Shown in pieces: positions 8,185 through 17,614 of a DNA stretch of 64,000 bases; position 1 is the stretch's first letter; the number at the start of each line of letters is the position of its first letter. This stretch comes from Pedobacter sp. V48 (lineage in GTDB: Bacteria > Bacteroidota > Bacteroidia > Sphingobacteriales > Sphingobacteriaceae), in contig NZ_AWRU01000006.1 in NCBI RefSeq assembly GCF_000523515.1, forward strand, positions 604,253 through 668,252, in the 5' to 3' direction. The position numbers were made by a program, and so were the translations under genes. The notes beneath the pieces were generated by a model. That model was not told where the DNA came from. It searched no databases and worked only from the letters and a program-made list of their open reading frames with translations.

Positions 8185-9711
8185 ATGTCCACATTAGAGA
8201 TAAACCTGGATGCTCCTGCAGAAACAGCAGCAGTAGACAAACAAGAACAGGAAGTAATTAAAGAATCGCCTAAAACAGGTAAATGGAAGAACTATCAGAA
8301 AATAGCATTTCGGATAGGCTTTTTGTATATGCTTTTCTTGTGTATTCCCACTTATCCAAAGTTTTATGAGGAGCTTTTCGCTTTAAAGTTTTCAAAGATT
8401 ACCTATCATGATTTTCAAGCCATAGTCGCATTCTGGCCTCCACAGATTGTAACTATTGAATCAGAAGAAGGGGTGTTTGGGCTACTAAACTATATTAACT
8501 TGATTCTGCTATTTGCAGGGTCTGTTGTTGGAGGATTGATCTGGACTGCTCTTGATCAAAAATCCACAGAATATAGTAAGCTTTATTATTGGATAAGGGT
8601 ACTTGCTCGCTATCGCCTGGCTTATGGTATGATTGGATGGGGATTAAAGAAAGCTTTTCCGATGCAAATGGTTTTTCCTACAGTTGGGATGCTAAATACG
8701 CCATTTATTGATATGGCAGAGAAGAAGTTATACTGGTCGCACGTTGGTGTTTCTTTCTGGTATACTGTATTTCTTGGATTTGCCGAAATCCTTCCCGGAC
8801 TGTTGTTGTTAAATAGAAAAACTTCTCCTTTGGGAGCGGCACTAGCGGCTGTGGTAACGTTTAACATCTGTATTGCCAACCATGCTTATGACGCTGGTGT
8901 AGCAGTTCCCGCGGCTTATTTTGCCATTATTGGTATATTTATAGTGTGGTACGATTTACCTAAAATCTGGAACCTGCTGGTAAATGAAAAAGATATTCTG
9001 CCTTATCGATATCAGCCAGTTATCTCTGAAAAATGGCAGCGCAATCTCGCCGCAGGTGTAAAATGGACTTTTAATTTCTTGTTTGTTCCGGTTGCAGCTG
9101 GTTTGTGGGCATATGGTTTTTTTAACGGAAACAATTATAACATCCCCAGCACTCCAGGATTAGCGGGAGCAAAAGGCTATTATAACGTAACAGAATACAG
9201 GTTAAATAACAAGGTAGTTCCTTTTACTCCTCAAGACTCCATACGCTGGCAGGATGCAACATTTGAAGGTTGGTCGTCATTAAGCTATAAAACCAATCGT
9301 GGTGCAATTGCCGACCGCATGATCGGTTATTCTCCACTCCGAGTAAAGAATGATAAAAAGAATAACAGACTTAATCAGGTAAATACTCAAGATTCTGATC
9401 AATTAGACAAGCTAAAGAAAAACCGTGACCTTGGAGTAACAAGATGGGAAGTCGGTGGTATGGCCGGTGAACGCAGGTACTTTTTCTATAAGGCAGATAC
9501 AGTAAACCATATCCTTTATTTGCAGAATAAAAACAAGAATCATAAAGAAGAAACACAAGTTTTACACTACAGCAGGCCTACGGCAAATAGAATTATTCTT
9601 AATGGAATTAATGAATTTAGAGATTCTATTTACGTAGTCTTAGACAGATCTGATAAAAAGTATCCCTTAGTTGAAGGCCGATATAGTTCGGTAAGGGAGT
9701 ATAAACCTTAA
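8185..9711 (+). CDS. DoxX-like integral membrane protein, copy 2
   Basis: A 508-residue paralogue of the preceding protein. It has the same order of membrane segments and matching landmarks: KLYYWIRVLARYRLAYGM, YTVFLGFAEILPGLLLLNRK, and in the soluble tail GYYNVTEYRLNN, SIRWQDATFEGWSSLSYKTN, YFFYKADTVNHILYLQNKNK and LNGINEFRDSIYVVLDRS. It is longer because of an N-terminal acidic extension of about 30 residues and an insert of about 40 residues near residue 375-420. Starts 22 nt after copy 1. Two diverged copies side by side suggest a heterodimer. Assignment to the DoxX family rests on the membrane region; biochemical role unknown. Confidence 0.75.
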   Translation: MSTLEINLDAPAETAAVDKQEQEVIKESPKTGKWKNYQKIAFRIGFLYMLFLCIPTYPKFYEELFALKFSKITYHDFQAIVAFWPPQIVTIESEEGVFGLLNYINLILLFAGSVVGGLIWTALDQKSTEYSKLYYWIRVLARYRLAYGMIGWGLKKAFPMQMVFPTVGMLNTPFIDMAEKKLYWSHVGVSFWYTVFLGFAEILPGLLLLNRKTSPLGAALAAVVTFNICIANHAYDAGVAVPAAYFAIIGIFIVWYDLPKIWNLLVNEKDILPYRYQPVISEKWQRNLAAGVKWTFNFLFVPVAAGLWAYGFFNGNNYNIPSTPGLAGAKGYYNVTEYRLNNKVVPFTPQDSIRWQDATFEGWSSLSYKTNRGAIADRMIGYSPLRVKNDKKNNRLNQVNTQDSDQLDKLKKNRDLGVTRWEVGGMAGERRYFFYKADTVNHILYLQNKNKNHKEETQVLHYSRPTANRIILNGINEFRDSIYVVLDRSDKKYPLVEGRYSSVREYKP

Positions 9712-9716
9712 ATTCA

Positions 9717-10649
9717 ATGAATAATAAAATAATTATAGCTGGTGGAACAGGTTTTTTAGGATCTGCAATAATAAAAGCTTTTCCTGATAATGAAATTGTT
9801 GTGCTGACCAGAACGATAAGGAAAGATGAACAGAATATCAGATATGTACTTTGGGATGCCAAAAACATAGGCAATTGGACCCAGGAACTGGAAGGTTGCA
9901 AGGCAATAATTAATCTGGTAGGGCGATCTGTAAACTGCCGTTACACAAATGTTAATAAACAGGAAATCATTAACTCGAGGGTGGATGCAACATTAAATAT
10001 TGGAAAGGCAATAGGAGAATTGAACAAACCACCTGAGGTATGGATTAATGCGGGTTCTGCAGCTATTTTTGGAAATTCTGGCGATGAAGTGAAAGTTGAA
10101 GATTCAGTTACAGGAAATGGTTTTTCTCCTGAAGTCTGCAAGGCCTGGGAGAAAGCTTTTACTAAATATGATACTCCAAAAACACGAAAAGTATTTTTAA
10201 GAATAGGGATGGTTTTGCAACAAAATGGTGGCATTTTAAAACCATTCCTGAATATGGCTAAGTTTGGACTAGGCGGCAAAATAGGTAAAGGTAACCAATA
10301 CATGACCTGGATACACGAGCAGGATTTCACGGATCTGATAAGATATACAATCCTAGACGCTGATTTTAAAGGAATTGTTCATGCAGCCAGCCCTTTTCCG
10401 GTAACTAATAAAGAATTTATGAAAACCATCAGACAGTCTATTAACATTCCATTTGGGTTACCCAACCCTGCTATATTTATAAAAATAGGTGCTGTTTTTA
10501 TCGGCACAGAGGCAGAACTTGTTCTTTCAGGAAGAAGAGTGGTATCGTCAGTTTTGGAAAAGAATGGATTTAAATTCAAATATCCCTACCTTCACGATGC
10601 AATAATAAGGTTGTTAAACGAAAATAAATTATCATTAAGTAAGAAATAA
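9717..10649 (+). CDS. TIGR01777-family epimerase-like oxidoreductase
   Basis: A 310-residue extended-SDR protein of the TIGR01777 (YfcH / SDR39U1) family. The N-terminal cofactor motif is IIIAGGTGFLGSAII (glycines 9, 10, 12 and 15). Family landmarks include INLVGRSVNCRYTNVNKQEIINSRV, WINAGSAAIFG, RIGMVLQQNGGILKPF, YMTWIHEQDF and a C-terminal DUF1731-like tail (VLSGRRVVSSVLEKNGFKFKYP). The usual catalytic YxxxK of SDR epimerases is not obvious, as is common in this family, whose function is not established. It starts 5 nt after the second DoxX-like gene, so it is surely co-transcribed. Confidence 0.88.
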   Translation: MNNKIIIAGGTGFLGSAIIKAFPDNEIVVLTRTIRKDEQNIRYVLWDAKNIGNWTQELEGCKAIINLVGRSVNCRYTNVNKQEIINSRVDATLNIGKAIGELNKPPEVWINAGSAAIFGNSGDEVKVEDSVTGNGFSPEVCKAWEKAFTKYDTPKTRKVFLRIGMVLQQNGGILKPFLNMAKFGLGGKIGKGNQYMTWIHEQDFTDLIRYTILDADFKGIVHAASPFPVTNKEFMKTIRQSINIPFGLPNPAIFIKIGAVFIGTEAELVLSGRRVVSSVLEKNGFKFKYPYLHDAIIRLLNENKLSLSKK

Positions 10650-10655
10650 ATTATA

Positions 10656-12089
10656 GTGGGAAAACCAGATTTTGATGCAGTAGTGGTTGGTTCAGGACCA
10701 AATGGTTTAGCAGCTGCCATAGCATTACAACAGGAAGGCCTGTCGGTATTGATTATAGAGGGAAAGAATGAGATAGGAGGCGGATTGAGGTCTGCCGAGT
10801 TTACCTTGCCTGGCTTTGTACATGATGTTTGTTCCGCTATTCATCCTCTTGCAATTGGCTCGCCATTTTTTAATACGCTCCCGCTACAGGATTATGGATT
10901 GTTTTATACATTTCCAGATCTCGCTGCTGCTCATCCATTTGATGACGGTACGGCGGCCGTCCTGGGTAGTTCTATTGAAGAAACCGCAAGATTGCTTGGC
11001 GATGATGAGCAAGCCTATCTTAAATTATTAAAGCCACTAGTTAACGACTGGCCGGATATAGCAGCTGATGTTCTGGGGCCTTTGCATTTTCCTAAACACC
11101 CTATTGCTATGGCTAAATTTGGATTAAATGCACTTAAATCAGCCACTTTCCTGGCCAAAAGGTTTAAAACTAAAGCTGCAAGGGGATTATGGGCTGGAAT
11201 GGCAGCACACTCCCTTCAACCCCTCTCTAACTTAACCACATCGGCAATAGGACTAGTATTAATGGCTGCGGCACATCTAAAAGGATGGCCTATTCCCGTA
11301 GGGGGATCTAAAGAAATCGCAAATGCATTGTCGTCTTATTTTGTTGCTTTAGGGGGTAAAATCGAAACCGGACGTTTTATAAAATCTTTAGACGAATTGC
11401 CTTCTTCCAGAACAGTATTATTTGATGTAACACCTAAGCAATTGCTGCAAATAGCTGGTCATAAGTTTTCTTCCATTTATAAATGGCAATTAGAAAGATA
11501 TCGCTATGGAATGGGTGTTTTTAAAGTGGATTGGGCTTTAGATGAAGCTATTCCCTTTACTGCAAAAGAGGCACGCCGCGCAGGAACAGTGCATATTGGT
11601 AATACATTGGAAGAAATTGCCTTATCTGAAAAGCTTAGCTGGCAGGGCAAACATGCCGACAAACCTTTTGTATTACTTGCGCAGCAAAGTTTATTTGATA
11701 CATCGAGGGCTCCGGAAGGGAAACATACAGCATGGGCTTACTGTCATGTGCCAAATGGATCGCTAACAGATATGACTGAAACTATTGAAAAACAAATAGA
11801 GCGCTTTGCCCCTGGTTTCAGAGATAGAATATTAGCCAAACACACCATGAACACTGCACAAGTGGAGGCTTACAATCCAAATTATATAGGAGGAGATATT
11901 AACGGTGGCGTAATTGACCTTGGACAGATTTTTACAAGACCGGCTTTACGCAGTTCACCTTATCGAACTTCTGCAAAGGGTCTATATCTGTGCTCCTCGT
12001 CAACTCCCCCAGGAGGAGGGGTACATGGAATGTGTGGTTATCATGCTGCAAAACGCGCTTTAAAAGACATTTTTTCCATCTCAATTTAA
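10656..12089 (+). CDS. Phytoene-desaturase-like FAD-dependent oxidoreductase
   Basis: A 477-residue flavoprotein of the phytoene dehydrogenase/PYROXD2 group. It starts with GTG at 10656, 6 nt after the stop of the preceding gene; no ATG lies closer to the N-terminal dinucleotide-binding motif VVGSGPNGLAAAIALQQEG (G12, G14, G17), so GTG is the likely start. The C-terminal FAD motif is GLYLCSSSTPPGGGVHGMCG, typical of the family. Despite the family name it need not act on carotenoids: no crtB or crtE is in the operon. In this context it may oxidise or reduce a product of the SusCD/DoxX uptake route; substrate unknown. Confidence 0.88.
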   Translation: MGKPDFDAVVVGSGPNGLAAAIALQQEGLSVLIIEGKNEIGGGLRSAEFTLPGFVHDVCSAIHPLAIGSPFFNTLPLQDYGLFYTFPDLAAAHPFDDGTAAVLGSSIEETARLLGDDEQAYLKLLKPLVNDWPDIAADVLGPLHFPKHPIAMAKFGLNALKSATFLAKRFKTKAARGLWAGMAAHSLQPLSNLTTSAIGLVLMAAAHLKGWPIPVGGSKEIANALSSYFVALGGKIETGRFIKSLDELPSSRTVLFDVTPKQLLQIAGHKFSSIYKWQLERYRYGMGVFKVDWALDEAIPFTAKEARRAGTVHIGNTLEEIALSEKLSWQGKHADKPFVLLAQQSLFDTSRAPEGKHTAWAYCHVPNGSLTDMTETIEKQIERFAPGFRDRILAKHTMNTAQVEAYNPNYIGGDINGGVIDLGQIFTRPALRSSPYRTSAKGLYLCSSSTPPGGGVHGMCGYHAAKRALKDIFSISI

Positions 12090-12128
12090 AACAAAACAAA
12101 CACAATACACAAATCAAACTAAATTCAA

Positions 12129-13385
12129 ATGTCAGAAACTAAAAAACTAAACATTCATGAAGATTGGGTAGTAGTTATCCTTGGGGCCCTAACAATTATT
12201 TTAACACTTTCCGGACTGCTATTGCCCGTTCCCGTATTTAACTGGTCCAGCATTGCTGATCTTACCTCATCAGTACTAACTGCTTCAAACCTGGGGTACA
12301 TTGGATTGCAATTTATATTGGTAATCATCATAGCAGCATTAGGTTCTTTTTTAACAGGTAAATCTGTTAAAAGTGCCGTGCTAACTTTTCCCTCTGTATA
12401 CGTATTAACCATGATAGCGCTTGTGCTTGCAGGTAACAGCCAGGTTAAAGCATTAAATCTGGAAGCGGTAATTTTTAGTCTGGCTATTGGTTTAGCAATC
12501 AGTAACTTTTTTAAACTACCGGAATGGTTTAAATCAGCTTTATCTACTGAGCTATTTGTTAAAATAGGATTAGTGCTATTAGGTACAAGTGTAATCTTTT
12601 CAGATGTATTAAAGGCGGGCTCTCTGGGCTTAATCCAAGCCTTGGTCGTAGTGCTTTCTGTTTGGTATTTCGCATTTTGGCTGTGTAAAAAAATGAAGAT
12701 AGACGACGAGCTAACCATGATGATTTCAAGTGCAGTTTCTATTTGCGGCGTATCAGCAGCAATAGCAACATCAGGGGCCATTAAAGGGGATTCAAAAAAA
12801 CTATCTTATGTGATATCTATGGTGCTTATTACAGCAATACCAATGATGATCTTTATGCCATATATCGCGGCGTACTTTCATTTTCCACAGGCAGTTACAG
12901 GAGCATGGTTAGGTGGTAGTATAGACACAACCGGAGCAGTAGTTGCATCAGGGTCTTTGGTAGGAGAGGAAGCGCTAAAAATCAGTACTATTGTTAAGTT
13001 CTCGCAGAACGTATTGTTAGGGATTGCAGCATTTGCAATTTCAGTATACTGGACTTACACACAACATCCTGCCGGAAAAGATAAAGAAAGCAAACCGACG
13101 CTTAAGGTGATTTGGGAGCGTTTCCCTAAATTCGTAATCGGCTTTATTGCAGCCTCATTATTATTTTCTTTCTTCATTACACCGGAGGTAAATGCAGAGG
13201 TTAAAGGTAGCTTAAAGAACTTACAGGGGCTTTGGTTTGTACTGGCCTTTACCAGTATCGGATTAGAAACCAACTTTGCAGATCTGTTCGGTAAAAACAG
13301 TAAAAAACCTTTCTATGCCTTTTTAATTGCTCAAGGTTTCAATATTATCATTACTTTAATTATTGCATTTATACTTTTTAGGTAG
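12129..13385 (+). CDS. YeiH/PSE-family ('putative sulfate exporter') membrane protein
   Basis: A 418-residue protein with about ten or eleven hydrophobic segments. It carries the signature blocks of the UPF0324/YeiH (TIGR00698) family: SICGVSAAIATSGAIKGD, WLGGSIDTTGAVVASG and LAFTSIGLETNFADLF. The family is called putative sulfate exporter by inference from relatives; no substrate is firmly proven. It starts 39 nt after the flavoprotein with no terminator between, so it is taken as the last gene of the SusCD-DoxX operon. A sulfur-linked family at the end of an operon headed by a poly-Cys leader is mutually supporting evidence. Transcription ends at the palindrome 13405-13438. Confidence 0.88.
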   Translation: MSETKKLNIHEDWVVVILGALTIILTLSGLLLPVPVFNWSSIADLTSSVLTASNLGYIGLQFILVIIIAALGSFLTGKSVKSAVLTFPSVYVLTMIALVLAGNSQVKALNLEAVIFSLAIGLAISNFFKLPEWFKSALSTELFVKIGLVLLGTSVIFSDVLKAGSLGLIQALVVVLSVWYFAFWLCKKMKIDDELTMMISSAVSICGVSAAIATSGAIKGDSKKLSYVISMVLITAIPMMIFMPYIAAYFHFPQAVTGAWLGGSIDTTGAVVASGSLVGEEALKISTIVKFSQNVLLGIAAFAISVYWTYTQHPAGKDKESKPTLKVIWERFPKFVIGFIAASLLFSFFITPEVNAEVKGSLKNLQGLWFVLAFTSIGLETNFADLFGKNSKKPFYAFLIAQGFNIIITLIIAFILFR

Positions 13386-13404
13386 TACAGAAGGATATTA
13401 TTGC

Positions 13405-13438
13405 TGAAGGTGTATCATAAATTTATGATACACCTTCA
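13405..13438. terminator. Perfect 34-bp palindrome, bidirectional terminator overlapping a stop codon
   Basis: Positions 13405-13421 and 13422-13438 are perfect reverse complements with no spacer (outer part TGAAGGTGTATC, centre AAATTT). It lies 20 nt after the YeiH stop codon and also contains the last four codons and TAA of the convergent hybrid sensor gene (stop at 13423-13425). It can fold in both transcripts. There is no long T-run on either side. Confidence 0.7.
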
Positions 13439-16400
13439 CTACTAACCAGGTGTTTTGATCCTGCATATTCAGATGGGGTCATTCCAAACTGTTTAACAAA
13501 ACATCTTCCAAATTGCGCTTGCGAGCTAAACCCTGTCATAGAAGCAATTTTTAATATTTTGTAGTTTCCTTCAACTAACAATTCTGCTGCTTTTTTGAGC
13601 CTTGTTATATTAATCAGTTCATGTGGCGAAAGATTAGAGATCGCCTTTATCTTTCTGTATAGTGTTGGTCTGCTCATGTTCATGGCATCTGCCAGCAGAT
13701 CTACATCCAGAGATTTATTGTCAATGTTTTTATTTATAATTTCATTTAATTTTTCAAGAAATGCTTCGTCTGCCTTATTGTAAGCCATACTTTTAATATG
13801 CACCAAAGGAGAGCTGGCAAAGTAATTCTTAATCTTATCACGACTTGCAAGCAGATTTGAAATCTGGGTAAGCAAATGATCCGGAGAAAATGGTTTTTCC
13901 AGATAAGCATCAGCACCAACTTCCAGACCTTCTATTTTAGATTGCAGTGTGTTTTTAGCTGTTAACAGGATAATCGGGATGTGTGTGTATTCAAGATTAT
14001 CTTTAACGGCCTTACACAATTCATAACCATCCATTACGGGCATCATAATGTCACTGATAATTAAATGAATACTTTTTTGTTTTAAAACATCCAACGCTTC
14101 CTCTCCGTTGCCAGTCTGGATTACCTGAAAATCTTTAATCAATTTATCTGTTATAAATTCCCTGATCTCAATATTGTCTTCAACCAGTAAAATAACCGGC
14201 GATTCTATGTTTTTATTCTCATGGAGAACCTCTCTAGCTACTTGTAATTCATCCGATAAGTCGTCATTTATTTTAAATTCCCTTTCATGATGTTTAGGTA
14301 AAACAAGAGAAAATACATTCCAAATACCATCGTCAGTTCTGAGCTGCAATGTTCCTTCATGTAGTTCTGCCAGTGAGCGCGCTAATGGTAAACCTATTCC
14401 TGTGCCCCTCTGATTTTTATTGCTTTCCATTCTATAGAATGGCTCAAAGATTTTTTTGTGCATGTTAATTGGAATAAGATCTCCATCGCTTTTTACTTGG
14501 ATATCAAAATTATCCAGATCGGAATTTAAAATAATAGCAATCTGCCCAGAAGCATATTTAACTGCGTTGTCAATCAAATTACTTAGTATTTTATTTAACG
14601 CTTCAGGGTCTGCATATGCATAAAGTGGTTTCTCTGGTAGGTTAACGCTCAACCTAAGCCCTTTTTGTTCCATCGCAGACTTATACCTTAGGCAATTTTC
14701 TTCCAATAACTTACTTACATTAATGTTTACAAAATTGAGGTTAAACCCTTTAATCTCTGTTTTTCTGAAGTCGAGTAATTGATCCGTTAACTCAATAAGC
14801 CGATTGGTATTCTTCTTCATGATCACCAGGTTGTCTGTAATAGCAGGTATCTCTTCGGCTTTTTTCATTACCTCCTCTAATGGTCCTTTAATCAAAGTTA
14901 GCGGAGTGCGAATCTCATGGGTAACATAAGTGAAGAATTCAATCTTAGCGTGGTATAATTCTTTTTCTTTTTTCGATTCCCACAATTCAATTTTGCGTTT
15001 ATTTTTGTTGCTGATGCGTTGATGGTAATAACGGATCGCATAATATATCGCCACTGCAATTACTAGGGCATAAAATAAAAAGGCAAACGGACTGGCCCAT
15101 ATCGGCGGTTTTATAATGATCTTTAGCTCGGTAACTTTGTTGCTCCACACACCGCTACTGTTTGCTGCCTTTAACTTGAATACATAGGTGCCCGGAAACA
15201 AGTTTGTGAAATATACCTTTCTGTTGGTTTTTAAATAAGTCCAGCTTTTATCCAACCCTTCCATTTTAAAGGTATATTCAGTCATTTCGGGTGCTGTATA
15301 CCCCAAAGCGGCAAAGTCTATACTAAAGGTCGATTGGTCATGAGCCAGTTCAATCTCGTTTGTAAAATTGATGGAGCGGATTAAAGGAGAATTCTTCTTA
15401 TTAATCTCTATCTCTTTATTATAAACCTGAAAGCCGGTAATATAAACCGGCGAGACAAATTTATTCTGCCTGAACTGATCCGGCAAGTAGCTAATCAATC
15501 CTTTTACACTGCCAAAATACATCCTGCCATTCGTATCTTTAAATGCAGAGCTGTAATTAAATTGATCACTAAGAAGCCCATTTGCCTTCGTGTATGATTT
15601 AATTCGATTGGTTGCAGGGTTAAAGCATACCAGGCCTCTAGAGGTACTTATCCACAGATTATTATTCTTGTCTTCCAGAATTTTGTAGAATACATTACTC
15701 AAAAAACCGCTTTTGCTGTTATACCTCTTAAAGGCTCTTTCCTTCTCGTTAAACTGATTTAAGCCATTTTCGGTTGCCACCCACAATCCTCCCTTTGCAT
15801 CTACAAACGTGCTGTTTATGGCATTAGAACTTAAGCTTTTTCTGTTGTTTTCTTCGTATTTGTAATAGCCAGATGTTCTGTTGGTCGGATTATAAAAGTA
15901 TAAGCCATCTCGTAAAGAACTCGCCCAAATTGTACCATGGTTATCTTCAATCAAATTTGAATAATGCAGGTTGCCCGGTACCTCATTTAACAAAGTGAAA
16001 TCATTGCCAGCTCTATTGTAGCGGTACAAACCAAATGATGTGCCCACAAGAATTTCACCCGACCGGGTTTTAAGCAGGCTTTCAATAAAATTGCTTTTTA
16101 ATTCATTTGGGGCTTGCCCGGCACGATAATGCCTGATCACTTTTGATGTTTTTATATCCATTACATCCAGTCCGCGCTCAAAAGTTCCAATCCACAGCTC
16201 ATCATCCACAACGAGTAACCCGTGAATGTTTGTGTGAGATATGCTTGACTTATCTCCGGTAGGCTTAAAATGCTCAAAAACACCTGTTCGATGGTTCAAT
16301 TTATTTAGACCCCCATCTTCAGTACCTATCCAGATATTACCTTCTTTGTCATTACAAATCTCTCTGACCGCATATCCGCTTAAACTGTTGCCTCCACCCT

Positions 16401-17415
16401 GAGGGAAGAATTTGTCGAACGACGTGTATTGATTTGGATAATAGTTTACCCCTCCAAAATATGTTCCTGCCCATATTCCTCCTTCTTTATCCCGGGCTAA
16501 TGTATATACCGCGTTATCCGAAATTGAATATGGGTCGTTAAATTTATTGCGCAGGTTGGTGTATTTGCCTGTTTTTATGTTGTAAAGGAACAGACCAGAT
16601 TCTGTAGCTATCCAATATTCACCGTCATCTTTAGCAATAAAATCTCTTGCATAAATTGGTGTTTGATCAGGGTTGGTAACTAAAATATCCTTGTAAGTAA
16701 GGGTGTTGACATCAAATGTTTTTATACCCTGGTTAGATGTCCCAATAAAAAAGAAACCTTTTCCCGTGTCATACAGTTTTTCTATCCAGGACGAGATGGT
16801 TGGTTTAGAATTAATAAATACATTATAATTTTCAAACGTATTTTTTTTATCGTCGTATTTCTGAATAAACCCGTCAGTTGTCGAAACCCAAACCTCATCA
16901 TTTGCAGTAATACTTAAAGATGTAGCTCCTGAGTGTACCCTTGGCTCAAATATGTTTAGCTTTTTAGATTTCTCATTATACCTGCAAAGCGTTAAGCCTG
17001 CTATATACCAGATATTACCTTTACTGTCTAGCTTAATATCTCTTATATCCCTGTTTTTTGTAGCTTCAACAAGGTCAAAGCTTTCATTTAGTGGATTGTA
17101 TTTGTATAGACCGATCAGCGTGCCCACCCAAATGTTCTCATTCTTATCTTCGTACAGGCTGTGTATAAAGTTATTGCCTATGCTTTTAGGATTGTCAGGG
17201 TCATTCCTGAAAATTTTAAAGGTATAACCGTCAAACCTGTTTAGACCATCTTTAGTTCCAAACCATAAAAATCCTTTTCTGTCCTGTAAACTGCAGATTA
17301 CAGAATTATAAGACAAGCCGTTTTCAACCTGATAATGTCTGAAGGTATATGACTGTGCGAATGTTGAAACGACCCCACCAATGAGTATGGATAATATCAA
17401 TAAAAACTTGTTCAA
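13423..17415 (-). CDS. Hybrid two-component system protein (HTCS), PUL regulator
   Basis: A 1330-residue one-protein sensor/regulator. Order: signal peptide (1-20, ending STFAQ); Reg_prop two-bladed propeller repeats (about 25-640, e.g. GFLWFGTKDGLNRFDG); Y_Y_Y domain (about 700-765); one membrane helix (about 770-795); HisKA with phospho-acceptor H833 in THEIRTPLTLI; HATPase_c with NLIDNAVKYA and GTGIGLPLARSL; receiver with D1122 in IISDIMMPVMDGYE; and a C-terminal AraC-type HTH (about 1225-1325, SPHELINITRLKKAAELL). In this family the periplasmic propeller binds a released oligosaccharide and the AraC domain activates the PUL. It is divergent from the SusCD operon at 17615, its likely target. 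Confidence 0.97.
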   Translation of the reverse strand: MNKFLLILSILIGGVVSTFAQSYTFRHYQVENGLSYNSVICSLQDRKGFLWFGTKDGLNRFDGYTFKIFRNDPDNPKSIGNNFIHSLYEDKNENIWVGTLIGLYKYNPLNESFDLVEATKNRDIRDIKLDSKGNIWYIAGLTLCRYNEKSKKLNIFEPRVHSGATSLSITANDEVWVSTTDGFIQKYDDKKNTFENYNVFINSKPTISSWIEKLYDTGKGFFFIGTSNQGIKTFDVNTLTYKDILVTNPDQTPIYARDFIAKDDGEYWIATESGLFLYNIKTGKYTNLRNKFNDPYSISDNAVYTLARDKEGGIWAGTYFGGVNYYPNQYTSFDKFFPQGGGNSLSGYAVREICNDKEGNIWIGTEDGGLNKLNHRTGVFEHFKPTGDKSSISHTNIHGLLVVDDELWIGTFERGLDVMDIKTSKVIRHYRAGQAPNELKSNFIESLLKTRSGEILVGTSFGLYRYNRAGNDFTLLNEVPGNLHYSNLIEDNHGTIWASSLRDGLYFYNPTNRTSGYYKYEENNRKSLSSNAINSTFVDAKGGLWVATENGLNQFNEKERAFKRYNSKSGFLSNVFYKILEDKNNNLWISTSRGLVCFNPATNRIKSYTKANGLLSDQFNYSSAFKDTNGRMYFGSVKGLISYLPDQFRQNKFVSPVYITGFQVYNKEIEINKKNSPLIRSINFTNEIELAHDQSTFSIDFAALGYTAPEMTEYTFKMEGLDKSWTYLKTNRKVYFTNLFPGTYVFKLKAANSSGVWSNKVTELKIIIKPPIWASPFAFLFYALVIAVAIYYAIRYYHQRISNKNKRKIELWESKKEKELYHAKIEFFTYVTHEIRTPLTLIKGPLEEVMKKAEEIPAITDNLVIMKKNTNRLIELTDQLLDFRKTEIKGFNLNFVNINVSKLLEENCLRYKSAMEQKGLRLSVNLPEKPLYAYADPEALNKILSNLIDNAVKYASGQIAIILNSDLDNFDIQVKSDGDLIPINMHKKIFEPFYRMESNKNQRGTGIGLPLARSLAELHEGTLQLRTDDGIWNVFSLVLPKHHEREFKINDDLSDELQVAREVLHENKNIESPVILLVEDNIEIREFITDKLIKDFQVIQTGNGEEALDVLKQKSIHLIISDIMMPVMDGYELCKAVKDNLEYTHIPIILLTAKNTLQSKIEGLEVGADAYLEKPFSPDHLLTQISNLLASRDKIKNYFASSPLVHIKSMAYNKADEAFLEKLNEIINKNIDNKSLDVDLLADAMNMSRPTLYRKIKAISNLSPHELINITRLKKAAELLVEGNYKILKIASMTGFSSQAQFGRCFVKQFGMTPSEYAGSKHLVSSEGVS

Positions 17416-17518
17416 TGCTATTTTATATTGGTTGTTATAAAGATAGGTCGAAAACCCCCAAAAAGGAACATGAATTCCTTATTTCTGCCAATATGCCAAG
17501 AATTGAGACAAAATGAAC

Positions 17519-17545
17519 AACGTTTGATCAGTAAGATCAAATGTT
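17519..17545. promoter_or_regulatory. Inverted repeat between HTCS and SusC genes
   Basis: AACGTTTGATC (17519-17529) and GATCAAATGTT (17535-17545) form 11 pairs, one of them G-T, around AGTAA. The site sits midway in the 199-bp divergent intergenic region, about 70 bp before the susC start, where the AraC domain of an HTCS would be expected to bind. It could equally be an RNA hairpin in the susC leader. No TAnnTTTG promoter was found here, which fits an activator-dependent promoter. Confidence 0.45.
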
Positions 17546-17614
17546 AATTCCTCAATTAGCATAACAATTCACCCGGTTACGGAATGGATTGAACCAACCA
17601 AATATAAATTGTAA

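Noticed and set aside
12155-12781. 208-codon antisense frame over the YeiH gene
   Set aside because: The opposite strand encodes a full, family-typical membrane protein; the antisense frame has no recognisable features.
2280-13385. Reading the first SusCD operon as a carbohydrate PUL
   Set aside because: It has no glycoside hydrolase, lyase, esterase or HTCS; the divergent GH43 gene at 899 is the only link to carbohydrate.
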